In this document: positions 54,783-63,339 of the stretch, one piece after another
How the letters are laid out: every line of letters starts with the position of its first letter
Position numbering within the stretch: the stretch's first letter is position 1
Made by a program: the position numbers and the translations under genes
Assembly (NCBI RefSeq): GCF_020723905.1
Contig: NZ_DYHZ01000002.1
Location: forward strand, 1 to 64,000
Direction of reading: 5' to 3'
DNA: 64,000 nt
From: Anaerolinea thermophila
Lineage (GTDB): Bacteria; Chloroflexota; Anaerolineae; Anaerolineales; Anaerolineaceae
The notes under the pieces: generated by a model
Database searches by the model: none
What the model was told of the DNA's origin: nothing
The model's input: only the letters and a program-made list of their open reading frames with translations

Positions 54783-57686
54783 TTACTCATAAGAGGAATC
54801 TTCATCCAGCATTTCCAGGAACAGTGGCACCAGGCGCGGGTCAAAGTGCCTGCCTGCCTGCTCGATGAGGTACTGGCGCACCTGTTCGGGCTTCCAGGCG
54901 GTACGGTACGGGCGGTCAAAACTGAGCGCGTCCCATACATCTACCACAGCAAACACCCGCGCCGCCAGGGGAATCTCTTCCCCTTTTAACCGGTAGGGGT
55001 AACCTGTGCCGTCCCATTTTTCGTGATGGTACTGCGGAATGACAATCGCCGGGCGCAGGTACTCAATGGCAGAGAGCATGCGTGCGGCGTGTTCGGGGTG
55101 CCTGCGCATGATTTCCCATTCCTCTTCGGTCAGATTGCCCTCTTTGAGCAGGATGCTGTCCGGGATTGCCATCTTCCCAATGTCGTGCAGGATGGCGCCG
55201 ATACGGATGCGTTCCAGTTCCTCTTCGGGAATGCCCGCGCGGCGGGCAAGGCGTACCGTCCACTCCGCCACGCGCCGGCTGTGTCCTTCGGTTTCCTTGT
55301 CGCGCCGCTCCAGCGCAATGGAGAAGCCCTGAATGGTGGCTTCGTAGGCGCGGCGCAATTCCTCATTGGAACGCTGTAAATTCTCCAGCAGGTCGGCGTT
55401 GTAGATGGCAATGGCGGCTTGCCCCGCCAGCGTTTCCAGATAGTCCATCCAGTCGCGTTCCAGCGTCAACGGCTGGCGCTGGAAGATTTCCAGCACGCCT
55501 TTGACCTCGCCTTTGGCGATCAGCGGCAACCCGATGAAACTGACAAAGCCTTCCTGTTTCATCCCCGGCATGACCAGAGTTTTCATCAGTTCATCGGGAA
55601 CATTGTTCAGGACGATTTTCTGGCGGCTCTGGACAATGCGTCCGGCATAACTTTCGCCAAAGGCAAGGCGGAACTTCTCCGGTTCGGCGTACAGGAATCC
55701 GTCTCCGGCAATGCCGGTCAGAGCCTGTTCCTGCCCGTTGTAGCGCAGGACCGCCGCCGCATCCACTTTTAAGAGGGTGGTCAACTGGGAAATCAGAAGT
55801 TGCAGGGTAAACTTCAGGTCGGCGTTGGCGGTGATGGACGCGTCAATCAACTGCAGTGCCGCCAGACGTTGAATCTGCTGATCCAGGCGCAGTTCTGCCT
55901 GCTTGCGCTCGGTGATGTCCAGCAGATACCAGGCAAACTGGCGTACGTTTCCATCCGCCTCGTAACTGACCGTGTTGAAGTCGTACACCCAGCGAATGCT
56001 GCCATCGGCGCAGCGCACGCGGTACTCGCGTTCAAAGGTGGGCGATTTTGCCGTCAAATGTGCCTGCGTTTGCTCGATGATGCGCTCGCGGTCGTGAGGG
56101 TGAATCAGCACTTCATAAAAGTCCCGCAGGGTTGTGAAGCGCGATGGCGTGTACCCGAAGCGGGTTACGTTTGGCGAAACATACTCCACCGGATGATTGC
56201 CGCCCGTGCGGGCGCGGAACACCACCACCGGACCCTGAATGAACATCTGGTAACTGCGCCGCAGGGCTTCTTCAAACGAAAGGCGCTCGGTGATGTCACG
56301 GGCTACAATGCGGTAACCATGCACCTGACCGTTGCCCAGCGCGGCAATGATCACCTCGCCGGGGAAGACCGTGCCGTCCTTTTTCAGGAAACGCAGCACC
56401 AGCGGGCGGGATACCTGACCGGTTGTAAGCGAACGACACAGGTTTTGAAAAGCAGGTACCTCGGGCAGTGGAATCATCGAGGAAAATTCCACGTTTTGCA
56501 GGGCAGAAAGGTCGGAGAAAGCCGTAATGGTCAGCGCGGCGCGGTTGGCATAGGTCAGTTTTCCCTCGGCGTCGGTTTCAAACACCATATCAGGCAAGAG
56601 GTCTGCCAGATGGCGGTAGCGGGCTTCGCTCTCAGCCAGCGCCTGTTGACGCTTCATGATGGTGTGCTGCATCCGCTGAATGCTGGACGCCAGTTCGGCA
56701 ATTTCCCGGGATGAGATGGCAATGGTAGAGAAAGATATCCCCTCGCTGTAATCGCCTGCGGTTAATTGTTTGACCCGGTCGTTGAGAATTTCCAGCGGGC
56801 GTACCACCGCCCGGTTGAGGCGTTTTTCAATCTGCCCCACCAGCAGGGATGCCAGTAAAGGCACCAGCAAAATGGTCAGCAGGGTTCCGGCGACGTACCA
56901 GCCCATTCCGATCAGCACGGCGCGCTCCACCACCAGCGTCCAGCCGGTGGTGGGAATGTCTACCCGGGTTGCCAGACGAAGGGGTTGGGAAGTCCCCTTG
57001 ATCCAGTTCAGGTCCTGCACGCGGGTTGGCGGTTGAACGGGGGTGGTGTCCAGCGCATTTCCCCCGCCAAAAAATGCTGTGCCCTGTTCGTTGTAAACCA
57101 TCCAGCGGGTGTGGCGTGCTTCCAGCAGAAAACTTCGCCGGATGAGTTCTTTAAAGATGTCCAGTTTGATCTCGGCAATCAGGTAGCGGTTGGAGGGGAG
57201 AGGAAGTGCTGCCACCAGCACCTCAAATCCGGAGAAGGGTGAGGCTTGCGGCGGGAAAAAGCGCAGGGGCATCTCCGGGGAGAGGGAGGAGGTATAAGGC
57301 TGGTTGCTGAAATTCCAGCGCAGGAGCGGCTCTTCAAAGGGAGCCATGGTGAGCACATCTCCCCGTTCATCGATCACGAAAAGCCGATCCACTTCGGCGG
57401 CTGTGCGGCGGATTGCCTCAAGGGTGGCGGCGCTTTCCGCGGGAGGAAGGTCCCAGTTCACGGATTGTGCCGCCTGCATGGCTTCGAGGGTATCCTGCAG
57501 ATGGTCATCCATCATCTGTGCCATCAGGCGGGCATAGGAGTACTCGCGCGAAATCAGTGCCTGCCAGACCACGCTCCACGCCGTCAGGTTTACCAGCACC
57601 ATGGCGATGAATAACGGGATGAACAGACGGCTGAAGAGCATCCGTCGGATAATGTTTGCCAGTTGGGAAGGAATCGGTGGCTTCAT
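54783..57686 (-). CDS. Membrane Cache-HAMP-PAS-GAF-HD-GYP phosphodiesterase
   Basis: 967 residues. Two membrane segments (about 20-42 and 268-292) enclose an extracytoplasmic Cache-like sensor domain. A HAMP region (about 292-345), two PAS domains (about 370-490 and 500-625), a GAF domain (about 640-785) and an HD-GYP domain (about 800-960) follow. HDIGK, HHEKWDGTGYP and DVWDALSFDRPYR show intact catalytic residues, so cyclic-di-GMP hydrolysis is expected. Its HD-GYP domain is close to that of the gene at 31838, suggesting paralogues with different sensors. Confidence 0.9.
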   Translation of the reverse strand: MKPPIPSQLANIIRRMLFSRLFIPLFIAMVLVNLTAWSVVWQALISREYSYARLMAQMMDDHLQDTLEAMQAAQSVNWDLPPAESAATLEAIRRTAAEVDRLFVIDERGDVLTMAPFEEPLLRWNFSNQPYTSSLSPEMPLRFFPPQASPFSGFEVLVAALPLPSNRYLIAEIKLDIFKELIRRSFLLEARHTRWMVYNEQGTAFFGGGNALDTTPVQPPTRVQDLNWIKGTSQPLRLATRVDIPTTGWTLVVERAVLIGMGWYVAGTLLTILLVPLLASLLVGQIEKRLNRAVVRPLEILNDRVKQLTAGDYSEGISFSTIAISSREIAELASSIQRMQHTIMKRQQALAESEARYRHLADLLPDMVFETDAEGKLTYANRAALTITAFSDLSALQNVEFSSMIPLPEVPAFQNLCRSLTTGQVSRPLVLRFLKKDGTVFPGEVIIAALGNGQVHGYRIVARDITERLSFEEALRRSYQMFIQGPVVVFRARTGGNHPVEYVSPNVTRFGYTPSRFTTLRDFYEVLIHPHDRERIIEQTQAHLTAKSPTFEREYRVRCADGSIRWVYDFNTVSYEADGNVRQFAWYLLDITERKQAELRLDQQIQRLAALQLIDASITANADLKFTLQLLISQLTTLLKVDAAAVLRYNGQEQALTGIAGDGFLYAEPEKFRLAFGESYAGRIVQSRQKIVLNNVPDELMKTLVMPGMKQEGFVSFIGLPLIAKGEVKGVLEIFQRQPLTLERDWMDYLETLAGQAAIAIYNADLLENLQRSNEELRRAYEATIQGFSIALERRDKETEGHSRRVAEWTVRLARRAGIPEEELERIRIGAILHDIGKMAIPDSILLKEGNLTEEEWEIMRRHPEHAARMLSAIEYLRPAIVIPQYHHEKWDGTGYPYRLKGEEIPLAARVFAVVDVWDALSFDRPYRTAWKPEQVRQYLIEQAGRHFDPRLVPLFLEMLDEDSSYE

Positions 57687-58084
57687 GGCGCGGTTCTTTC
57701 GGTCAGGTAGAGGGCAGAAAATTGCGCCACTCTACGCTCAACACGGAGAGCGGATAAAACAGCAACTACCGGCAAAGGGAAACTGTGATCGATAACGAAT
57801 TCCAGAGAATAGTATACCTTCAAAATCCTCAATTGTATGCCGGGAAAAAGGTTACAAATGCGTTTCTCTTCTGCCATGAAAGGGTTTCTTTTAATCAGGT
57901 CAGGTTTTCCTTTCCGGGCAGGAGGCGGTTGCAGAAGGCTCTCGCGGAATGCCTGTTGCCCGGCAGGCACTTTCAGCCGCCCGGCTGCATTGCCTCTTTG
58001 CGGGAACGCCGCCGGGTGTTTGCGCAATCTGCCTGTTCAGGGTATACTCTCCCTGCGTTTGACCCTGGAGGGAGAAAAAGGAGC
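57687..58084. other. 398-base divergent intergenic region
   Basis: No gene supported. It holds a TATACT-type -10 for the minus-strand HD-GYP gene (57811-57816) and a plus-strand promoter TTGCGC (58020-58025), 17 bases, TATACT (58043-58048). Between them are two hairpins: TGCCTG/CAGGCA (57950-57969) and CAGCCG/CGGCTG (57974-57987). The hairpins may be an operator or part of a short RNA; no known element was recognised. Confidence 0.5.
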
Positions 58085-59005
58085 ATGAAACGCGCAGTCA
58101 GCATCAGCATTGGGTCTTCCAGACGAAACAAAACCGTAGAGATTGATCTGCTCGGTGAACGCGTGCGACTGGAGCGCATCGGCACCGATGGAGATATGGA
58201 CAAAGCCGCCCAATTATACCGTGAACTGGACGGGAAAGTGGACGCCTTTGGCGTGGGGGGAACGGATCTGGGCTTGCGGGTTGCCGACCGCTGGTATCCG
58301 CTGCACTCGGTCAGCCGTCTGGTGCGCGATGTGCGCCAAACGCCGGTGGTGGATGGCACCGGTTTGAAAACCACGCTGGAAAAGCGCGTGGCGGGCGTGC
58401 TGGAGCAACTGGCTCCCCGCCTGCCGGAGAAAACCGCGCTGGTCACCACGGCAGTGGATCGCTGGGGGATGGCAGAAGCCGCACTGCAGGCGGGTTTTCG
58501 CGTCACCTTTGGCGATTTGATTTACTCGCTGGGCATTCCCATTCCTCTGCACAGCCCGCGCAGTATTCGCCTGATGGCGGCATTACTCCTGCCGGTACTC
58601 TCGCGCCTTCCTTTTGAATGGCTGTATCCGGTAGGGGAGAAGCAGGGCAGGCGCAGTCCCAGACACACCCGCTTTTTCCGACAAGCCGCGGTGGTGCTGG
58701 GCGATTGTCACTACATTTACCGCTACATGCCCGACGACATGCGCGGGAAAGTCATCGTCACCAACACCACCACCCCTGAAGATGTGCAAACCTTCCGCGA
58801 AAGCGGAGTGCGCTGGCTCATCACCACCACTCCCGTGCTGGAAGGGCGTTCGTTTGGCACAAATATGATGGAAGCGGCATTGATTGCCGCCGCCGGCAGG
58901 CGCGAACCGGTTAACTATGCCCGGGCGGAAGGGTATTACCGCTGGCTGGAAGGTCTGCTGGATGAATTGAAATTATCGCCGCAGGTGCAGGAGTTGAACG
59001 CATGA
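58085..59005 (+). CDS. Conserved protein of unknown function
   Basis: 306 residues, soluble. Begins VSISIGSSRRNKTVEIDLLGERVRLERIGTDGD, then DAFGVGGTDLGLRV, RQTPVVDGTGLKTTLEKRV and a C-terminal ARAEGYYRWLEGLLDEL. Similar proteins in Deinococcus and Chloroflexota carry the label quinate 5-dehydrogenase, but I see no standard shikimate or quinate dehydrogenase motifs. ATG 58085 after GGAGGGAGAAAAAGGAG. Its stop overlaps the next start (ATGA), so it is coupled to the NTP transferase and PAP2 genes. Confidence 0.78.
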   Translation: MKRAVSISIGSSRRNKTVEIDLLGERVRLERIGTDGDMDKAAQLYRELDGKVDAFGVGGTDLGLRVADRWYPLHSVSRLVRDVRQTPVVDGTGLKTTLEKRVAGVLEQLAPRLPEKTALVTTAVDRWGMAEAALQAGFRVTFGDLIYSLGIPIPLHSPRSIRLMAALLLPVLSRLPFEWLYPVGEKQGRRSPRHTRFFRQAAVVLGDCHYIYRYMPDDMRGKVIVTNTTTPEDVQTFRESGVRWLITTTPVLEGRSFGTNMMEAALIAAAGRREPVNYARAEGYYRWLEGLLDELKLSPQVQELNA

Positions 59006-59769
59006 AAGCCATTCTTGCCGCCGGGGGAGAAGCCTCACCCCGGGATCCCCTGTATCCCTTTACCCGGGGCAACCCCAAAGCCCTGCTGGATCTGGCTGGA
59101 AAGCCCATGGTTCAGTGGGTGATTGATGCCCTCAATGCCAGTTCTGCGGTGGAGTCTATCGTCGTGGTGGGGTTGCCGCCAGACACCCATCTGGAAAGCC
59201 GCCTGCCTTTGCGCTTCCTTCCCGATCATCACGGCATGCTGGAAAACTTTCAGGCAGGGGCGCGCGCCATTTATGAGGAAGACCGCCGCGATCAGGTGGT
59301 GCTGGCGGTGTCTTCCGATATTCCGCTCATCCGCGGGGAGATGGTGGACTGGGTGGCGCAAAACACGCAGGACATCGAAGCCGATCTGTACTACCATATC
59401 ATCGAGCGCCACGTCATGGAAACCCGTTTCCCGGGCTCCAGACGCACCTACCTGCGCATCGAAGGACGCGAGTACTGCGGTTGCGACTTGAACGCCATGC
59501 GTCTGAAAGCCGTGCTTGAAGCCGATTCCAACTGGAACGCCATGGTGCAGTCGCGCAAAAATCCCCTGCGGCAGGCGCGGTTAATCGGCTGGGATATCCT
59601 GCTCCTGCTGTTGCTGGGACGATTGACCATTCCCGAAGCGGAGCGTCGCTTTAGCAGGCGCATGGGGCTGCGCGCCCGCGCCATTTCCTGCCCGTATGCC
59701 GAACTGGGTATGGACGTGGACAAGCCCGTGCAGTACGAACTTGCCCGGCGGGAACTTTCAGCAAGGTAA
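59002..59769 (+). CDS. MobA-like NTP transferase domain protein
   Basis: 255 residues. The N-terminus AILAAGGEASPRD...PKALLDLAGKPMVQWVIDAL is a nucleotidyltransferase Rossmann start with a modified signature loop (no GxRMG). VLAVSSDIPLI has the metal-binding Asp. It should activate a phosphorylated sugar, polyol or similar compound with an NTP. Middle gene of a three-gene operon; ATG overlaps the previous stop. Confidence 0.83.
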   Translation: MKAILAAGGEASPRDPLYPFTRGNPKALLDLAGKPMVQWVIDALNASSAVESIVVVGLPPDTHLESRLPLRFLPDHHGMLENFQAGARAIYEEDRRDQVVLAVSSDIPLIRGEMVDWVAQNTQDIEADLYYHIIERHVMETRFPGSRRTYLRIEGREYCGCDLNAMRLKAVLEADSNWNAMVQSRKNPLRQARLIGWDILLLLLLGRLTIPEAERRFSRRMGLRARAISCPYAELGMDVDKPVQYELARRELSAR

Positions 59770-59773
59770 TCCC

Positions 59774-60328
59774 ATGGGGTCGTCTTTCTGGCAGTCGCTG
59801 CAACAGTGGGATGACCGCTGGACTTCCCGCCTCACATTAAAGCCGGGACGCGGTCCGGGCTGGTACTGCGCCACTTTTCTGGCGCACTCCGGCGATTCCT
59901 GGCTGTGGGTGGGCGCACTGGGGGTGATCTGGCTGTTGACTTCAGACTCCTGGCACCGCCGTGCGGCTTTGCTGGCGGCGGCGGTGGGCATTCAGGCGCT
60001 CACCGTGTTTGCCCTCAAGCAGTTCATCCGTCGTCCGCGTCCTGAAGGCGAGTGGGGTGCCATTTACCGCAATGTGGATCCGCATTCCTTTCCCTCCGGG
60101 CATGCCGTACGGGCGGCTCTGCTAGCGGTGATGGCAGTGGGGCTGGGTCCGCAGTGGTTTGCGGCGCTTTTGCTGATCTGGGCGCCGCTGGTCAGCCTGG
60201 CGCGGGTTGCCACGGGGGTGCATTATCTCTCCGATGTGCTGGCGGGCATGTTGCTGGGAACGTTGATGGGCGTGGGCATGCTGGCGCTCTCCGACTGGCT
60301 GATGCAGTTGTTCCCGTTTTTCTTTTAA
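59774..60328 (+). CDS. PAP2-family membrane phosphatase
   Basis: 184 residues with about five membrane segments. All three PAP2 motifs are present: KQFIRRPRP, PSGH (in SFPSGHAVRAA) and ARVATGVHYLSDV. Such enzymes dephosphorylate phosphatidate, undecaprenyl diphosphate or phospho-alcohol lipids. ATG 59774 is five bases after the preceding stop. With the NTP transferase it suggests lipid or head-group metabolism. Confidence 0.88.
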   Translation: MGSSFWQSLQQWDDRWTSRLTLKPGRGPGWYCATFLAHSGDSWLWVGALGVIWLLTSDSWHRRAALLAAAVGIQALTVFALKQFIRRPRPEGEWGAIYRNVDPHSFPSGHAVRAALLAVMAVGLGPQWFAALLLIWAPLVSLARVATGVHYLSDVLAGMLLGTLMGVGMLALSDWLMQLFPFFF

Positions 60329-60334
60329 TAAAAA

Positions 60335-60363
60335 ACTGCCCGCTCAAAAGGGCAGTCTGTTTT
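60335..60363. terminator. Terminator between convergent genes
   Basis: 7-bp stem ACTGCCC (60335-60341) / GGGCAGT (60350-60356), loop GCTCAAAA. A-rich before and CTGTTTT after, so it can act on both the PAP2 operon and the GH5 gene. Confidence 0.8.
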
Positions 60364-60382
60364 CTGAGAAGTGCAAACCGGT

Positions 60383-61423
60383 TCAGCGCTGACTGACGAT
60401 TTCCACCAGTTCCTGGCTTTCCACTTCGCCTTTCCAGTTGACCAGGCGGAAATTCATCTCTTTGTAACTCCACACTGCTCTACCGATGCCGTGCTGGCGC
60501 AGCAATCCCACCACATCGCGGTGCCAGTTCAGACGGCTTTCCAGTGGGGCATGGTCAATGGCGCCGTATTCCCCGCAGTACAGGGGCAGGTGGGTCTGTT
60601 CGAGGAAATCCACGGCGGGCTGAAGGAAGTACCTGAGCATGTCCAGGTTCATCGTTTTGCCGCGGTAGGCGGCGAAATGTGCTTCGTATTCGGGATGCCG
60701 GGCTAAAAATGCGTCCAGCCCCGGAATCTCTCCCGGGTAGTGAGTGGTGGTGTCGAAGGTTTTAAGGAAATCCACCCAGTACGCTTTCTGATGGGTGAAG
60801 GGCATGGGTTCGTAAAAGTGGAAGGTGTAGACGATGTGCGGGTCATCTACACGCACAAGGTCTTTGAGCGTCCACGCCGAGTTGTACTGATTCCCCCCAA
60901 TCATGATCCAGCGTTCGGGATCTACCGCGCGAATACGCCGCACGGCGCGCAGAGCCAGTTCGTTCCAGGGAGCGCTGGTGGGCAAAACCACCTCGTTCAT
61001 CAGTTCAAAAATCAGCCCGGGGCGTTCCACCTTGCGGTAGCGGCGGGCAAAGGCTTCCCACAGGGCAAGAAAGCGTTCCTGTAAATCCACATTTTGAAAG
61101 AGGCGGTTTTCCTGCAGGGCGTTGAAACTGAACCCGGGGGCGCGGTGCAGGTCGAGGATGAGGTTCAGGTTGTACTTCTGGCACCACTCGATGACGCGAT
61201 CCACGTAGCCAAAGCCGCGCTCGTTGTAGGAAAAGGGGTTGTCGTCCGATTCAAAGACGGGGTAATCCATGGGCAGGCGGATGTGATCCATGCCCCACGA
61301 GGCGATGCGGGCAATGTCTTCTTCCTGGATAAAGGTCTCGAAATGCTGGTAATCAAACGAGTCGTATTGGGAAATCCATCCCCCCAGATTGACGCCAGCC
61401 TCAAAGCCGGAAAAGGTTTCCAT
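60383..61423 (-). CDS. Glycoside hydrolase family 5 protein
   Basis: 346-residue (beta/alpha)8 barrel. LGGWISQYDSF, HIRLPMDYP, LILDLHRAPG, the acid/base Glu in FELMNEV and the nucleophile Glu in YCGEYGAID fit GH5 cellulase-like enzymes. No signal peptide, so it acts in the cytoplasm, probably on imported oligosaccharides. RBS GAAAGGAG and ATG 61423. Monocistronic. Confidence 0.88.
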   Translation of the reverse strand: METFSGFEAGVNLGGWISQYDSFDYQHFETFIQEEDIARIASWGMDHIRLPMDYPVFESDDNPFSYNERGFGYVDRVIEWCQKYNLNLILDLHRAPGFSFNALQENRLFQNVDLQERFLALWEAFARRYRKVERPGLIFELMNEVVLPTSAPWNELALRAVRRIRAVDPERWIMIGGNQYNSAWTLKDLVRVDDPHIVYTFHFYEPMPFTHQKAYWVDFLKTFDTTTHYPGEIPGLDAFLARHPEYEAHFAAYRGKTMNLDMLRYFLQPAVDFLEQTHLPLYCGEYGAIDHAPLESRLNWHRDVVGLLRQHGIGRAVWSYKEMNFRLVNWKGEVESQELVEIVSQR

Positions 61424-61514
61424 GGGGCGCTCCTTTCTACCATGTTGAGCGGAGGGAAAAGTGAACGTTCAACTGATTATAACGCAGATTATCTAAAGAA
61501 GTTTATTTTTTTGC

Positions 61515-61583
61515 TATACTCAAATCGAACACATCTTTTTCTGGGACTTCCGCAGGGATACCACGGAAGATTTTCTTTTTTTT
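61515..61583 (+). promoter_or_regulatory. Promoter and terminator-like leader upstream of the M28 gene
   Basis: TATACT (61515-61520) is a candidate -10. Downstream, CTTCCG (61547-61552) pairs with CGGAAG (61564-61569), followed by a T-rich run (61571-61583). A transcript from this promoter would end after about 60 bases unless it reads through, so this may be an attenuator or a short RNA. Confidence 0.4.
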
Positions 61584-61644
61584 GAGATTTTGACCCGGAT
61601 GTTTCCCGATTGGTTTCAGCATCAGCGGTTAGAAGGAGACCTGT

Positions 61645-62907
61645 ATGAATTCAACAACAGCCTTTCAGAAATCTACAGCCTATCTTCAGTTCCTGTGTGA
61701 GGAACTTCCCGAGCGCAGTGTGGGCAGTGAGGGCAATCGTTGTGCCACCGCTTTCTTCCAGCAAACGGTATCTGCTCTGGGCTGGGAAACCGAAACTACC
61801 CTTTTGGAAGTTATGGACTGGCAGGAAGAGGGTGCAACTTTGCGGGCAGGGGAACGGGTGTTTGAGGTGCGAGTCAGCCCTTATGCTCTCGGATGCGCGG
61901 TGAAGGCGCGTTTGATGAGTGCCGCCACACTGGAAGAACTGGAACGTCAGGACGTTGCCGGGTCGGTCTTGCTCCTGCACGGAGAGTTAGCCCGAGAACA
62001 ACTCATGCCCAAAAACTTTGTGTTTTACAACCCGCAGGAACATCAGCACATCATTGCTCTGCTGGAGCAAAAGCAGCCCGCTGCACTGGTGTGCGCCACG
62101 GGTAGAAACGCGGCGGTGGCGGGTGGAGTGTATCCCTTCCCGCTCATTGAAGATGGCGATTTTGACATCCCCTCGGTGTACCTGACGGCAGAAGACGGGC
62201 AGGAATTGCTGTCCTGCGTGGGCACAATCGTGCAACTGGAGTCTCGTTCGGATCGCATTCCGGCGCAAGCCTATCAGGTGATTGCCCGCAGGGGAGAAAA
62301 CCCTGATCAACGCATCGTAATTTCTGCCCACATCGATGCCAAAAAAGGCACACCCGGCGCCATGGATAATGCCTCCGGTGTGGTGGTTTTGCTGTTGCTG
62401 GCTGAACACCTTCGGTCGTATCAGGGAGGAATTACCCTCGAACTGATCCCGTTCAATGGAGAAGATTACTATGCGGTGCCGGGGCAAATGGCGTTCCTGC
62501 GACAGAATCAGGGGCGCCTTCATACCATCCGACTCAATATAAACATCGACGGGGCTGGTTATAAAGAGGGCAAAACCGCGCTGTCCTTTTTTAACCTTCC
62601 CGAAGCCCTGCACGCTCATATGGTGCAAATCCTCACCCGGTATAAGGGATTGACAGAAGGCGCTCCATGGTATCAGGGGGATCACAGCATCTTTCTTCAG
62701 CAGGGCATTCCTGCCGTGGCAGTCACCTCTCAGTGGTACCTGGAGAATATGGAAACTCAGGATATCACCCACACGCCAAAGGATTGTCCCGAGATTGTCG
62801 ACCCCTGGAAACTGGTGGAGGTTGCCGAAGCGCTCAGTGCTTTCATCCATGGGTTGGCAGATGCACCACAGGATCGCTTTCTCCGTGATTCGTCCCCATC
62901 TCTCTGA
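61645..62907 (+). CDS. M28-family aminopeptidase
   Basis: 420 residues, no signal peptide. Zinc ligands of the M28 fold: VISAHIDAKKGTPGAMDNASGVVVLL (His, Asp), FNGEDYYAVPG (catalytic Glu region), NINIDGAGYKEG (Asp), and HTPKD near the end (His). A PA-like insert may occupy about 90-210. It probably cleaves N-terminal residues from peptides in the cytoplasm. AAGGAG precedes ATG 61645. Confidence 0.87.
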   Translation: MNSTTAFQKSTAYLQFLCEELPERSVGSEGNRCATAFFQQTVSALGWETETTLLEVMDWQEEGATLRAGERVFEVRVSPYALGCAVKARLMSAATLEELERQDVAGSVLLLHGELAREQLMPKNFVFYNPQEHQHIIALLEQKQPAALVCATGRNAAVAGGVYPFPLIEDGDFDIPSVYLTAEDGQELLSCVGTIVQLESRSDRIPAQAYQVIARRGENPDQRIVISAHIDAKKGTPGAMDNASGVVVLLLLAEHLRSYQGGITLELIPFNGEDYYAVPGQMAFLRQNQGRLHTIRLNINIDGAGYKEGKTALSFFNLPEALHAHMVQILTRYKGLTEGAPWYQGDHSIFLQQGIPAVAVTSQWYLENMETQDITHTPKDCPEIVDPWKLVEVAEALSAFIHGLADAPQDRFLRDSSPSL

Positions 62908-62975
62908 CTGGCTTTCGCAAGCAGGTGCTTCAGTGACTGCGGTCAGGCGCACACGAAAATTTAAAAATAATAAAT

Positions 62976-63086
62976 TATTATCAACAATTCGTCTTATGAT
63001 GGATTGAATAGACAGGTCATCATAAGGACGATGCGCCAGGCTTCCATCATAGGAGCCCTTCCCCACAACCTGGCGTGCGGTTTTTT
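62976..63086 (+). ncRNA. Candidate structured RNA with terminator
   Basis: TATTAT (about 62976) in an AT-rich stretch is a possible -10. Two hairpins follow: GTCTTATGATG (62991-63001) with CATCATAAGGAC (63018-63029), and CGCCAGG (63034-63040) with CCTGGCG (63069-63075), the latter enclosing GGCTTCC/GGAGCC. T6 follows (63081-63086). This could be a small RNA of about 100 bases, a riboswitch-like leader or the M28 gene's 3' end. No known family matches. Confidence 0.4.
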
Positions 63087-63327
63087 CTTCACGCCCGAAG
63101 ACCTGCCCCTGTGCCGTAGATTAGCCCATGCGCTGTAGGAAAAATCGAGGAGCAAAGTCCGCCGGGCGTTGCAGGAGTGCGCCGATATGACCACCTCTCG
63201 CGCATGGGAGTTGCCGAAACAACTGTGGGAAACTGCCAGCAAGCCCCAGAACAATCCCGTGCATGGGTTTCCGGCGATCAAGTTCGAGTACTTCTTTCTA
63301 TTGCTGGATTCCTGCCCTGCCTTCCCG
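63087..63327. other. Unassigned 241-base stretch
   Basis: No supported gene. An in-frame run upstream of the next start (from 63169) reads DMTTSRAWELPKQLW and PVHGFPAIKFEYF, which looks protein-like but has no convincing start or homology I recognise, so a decayed gene fragment is possible. Confidence 0.3.
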
Positions 63328-63339
63328 TATAATCAGGGT
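63328..63339 (+). promoter_or_regulatory. -10 box of a probable leaderless transcript
   Basis: TATAAT at 63328-63333 ends six bases before ATG 63340. There is no Shine-Dalgarno. Confidence 0.5.

Noticed and set aside
63140-63180. GAGGAGCAAAGTCCGCC resembles the RNase P RNA segment GAGGAAAGTCCG
   Set aside because: No other conserved RNase P regions are found in the flanking 300 bases.
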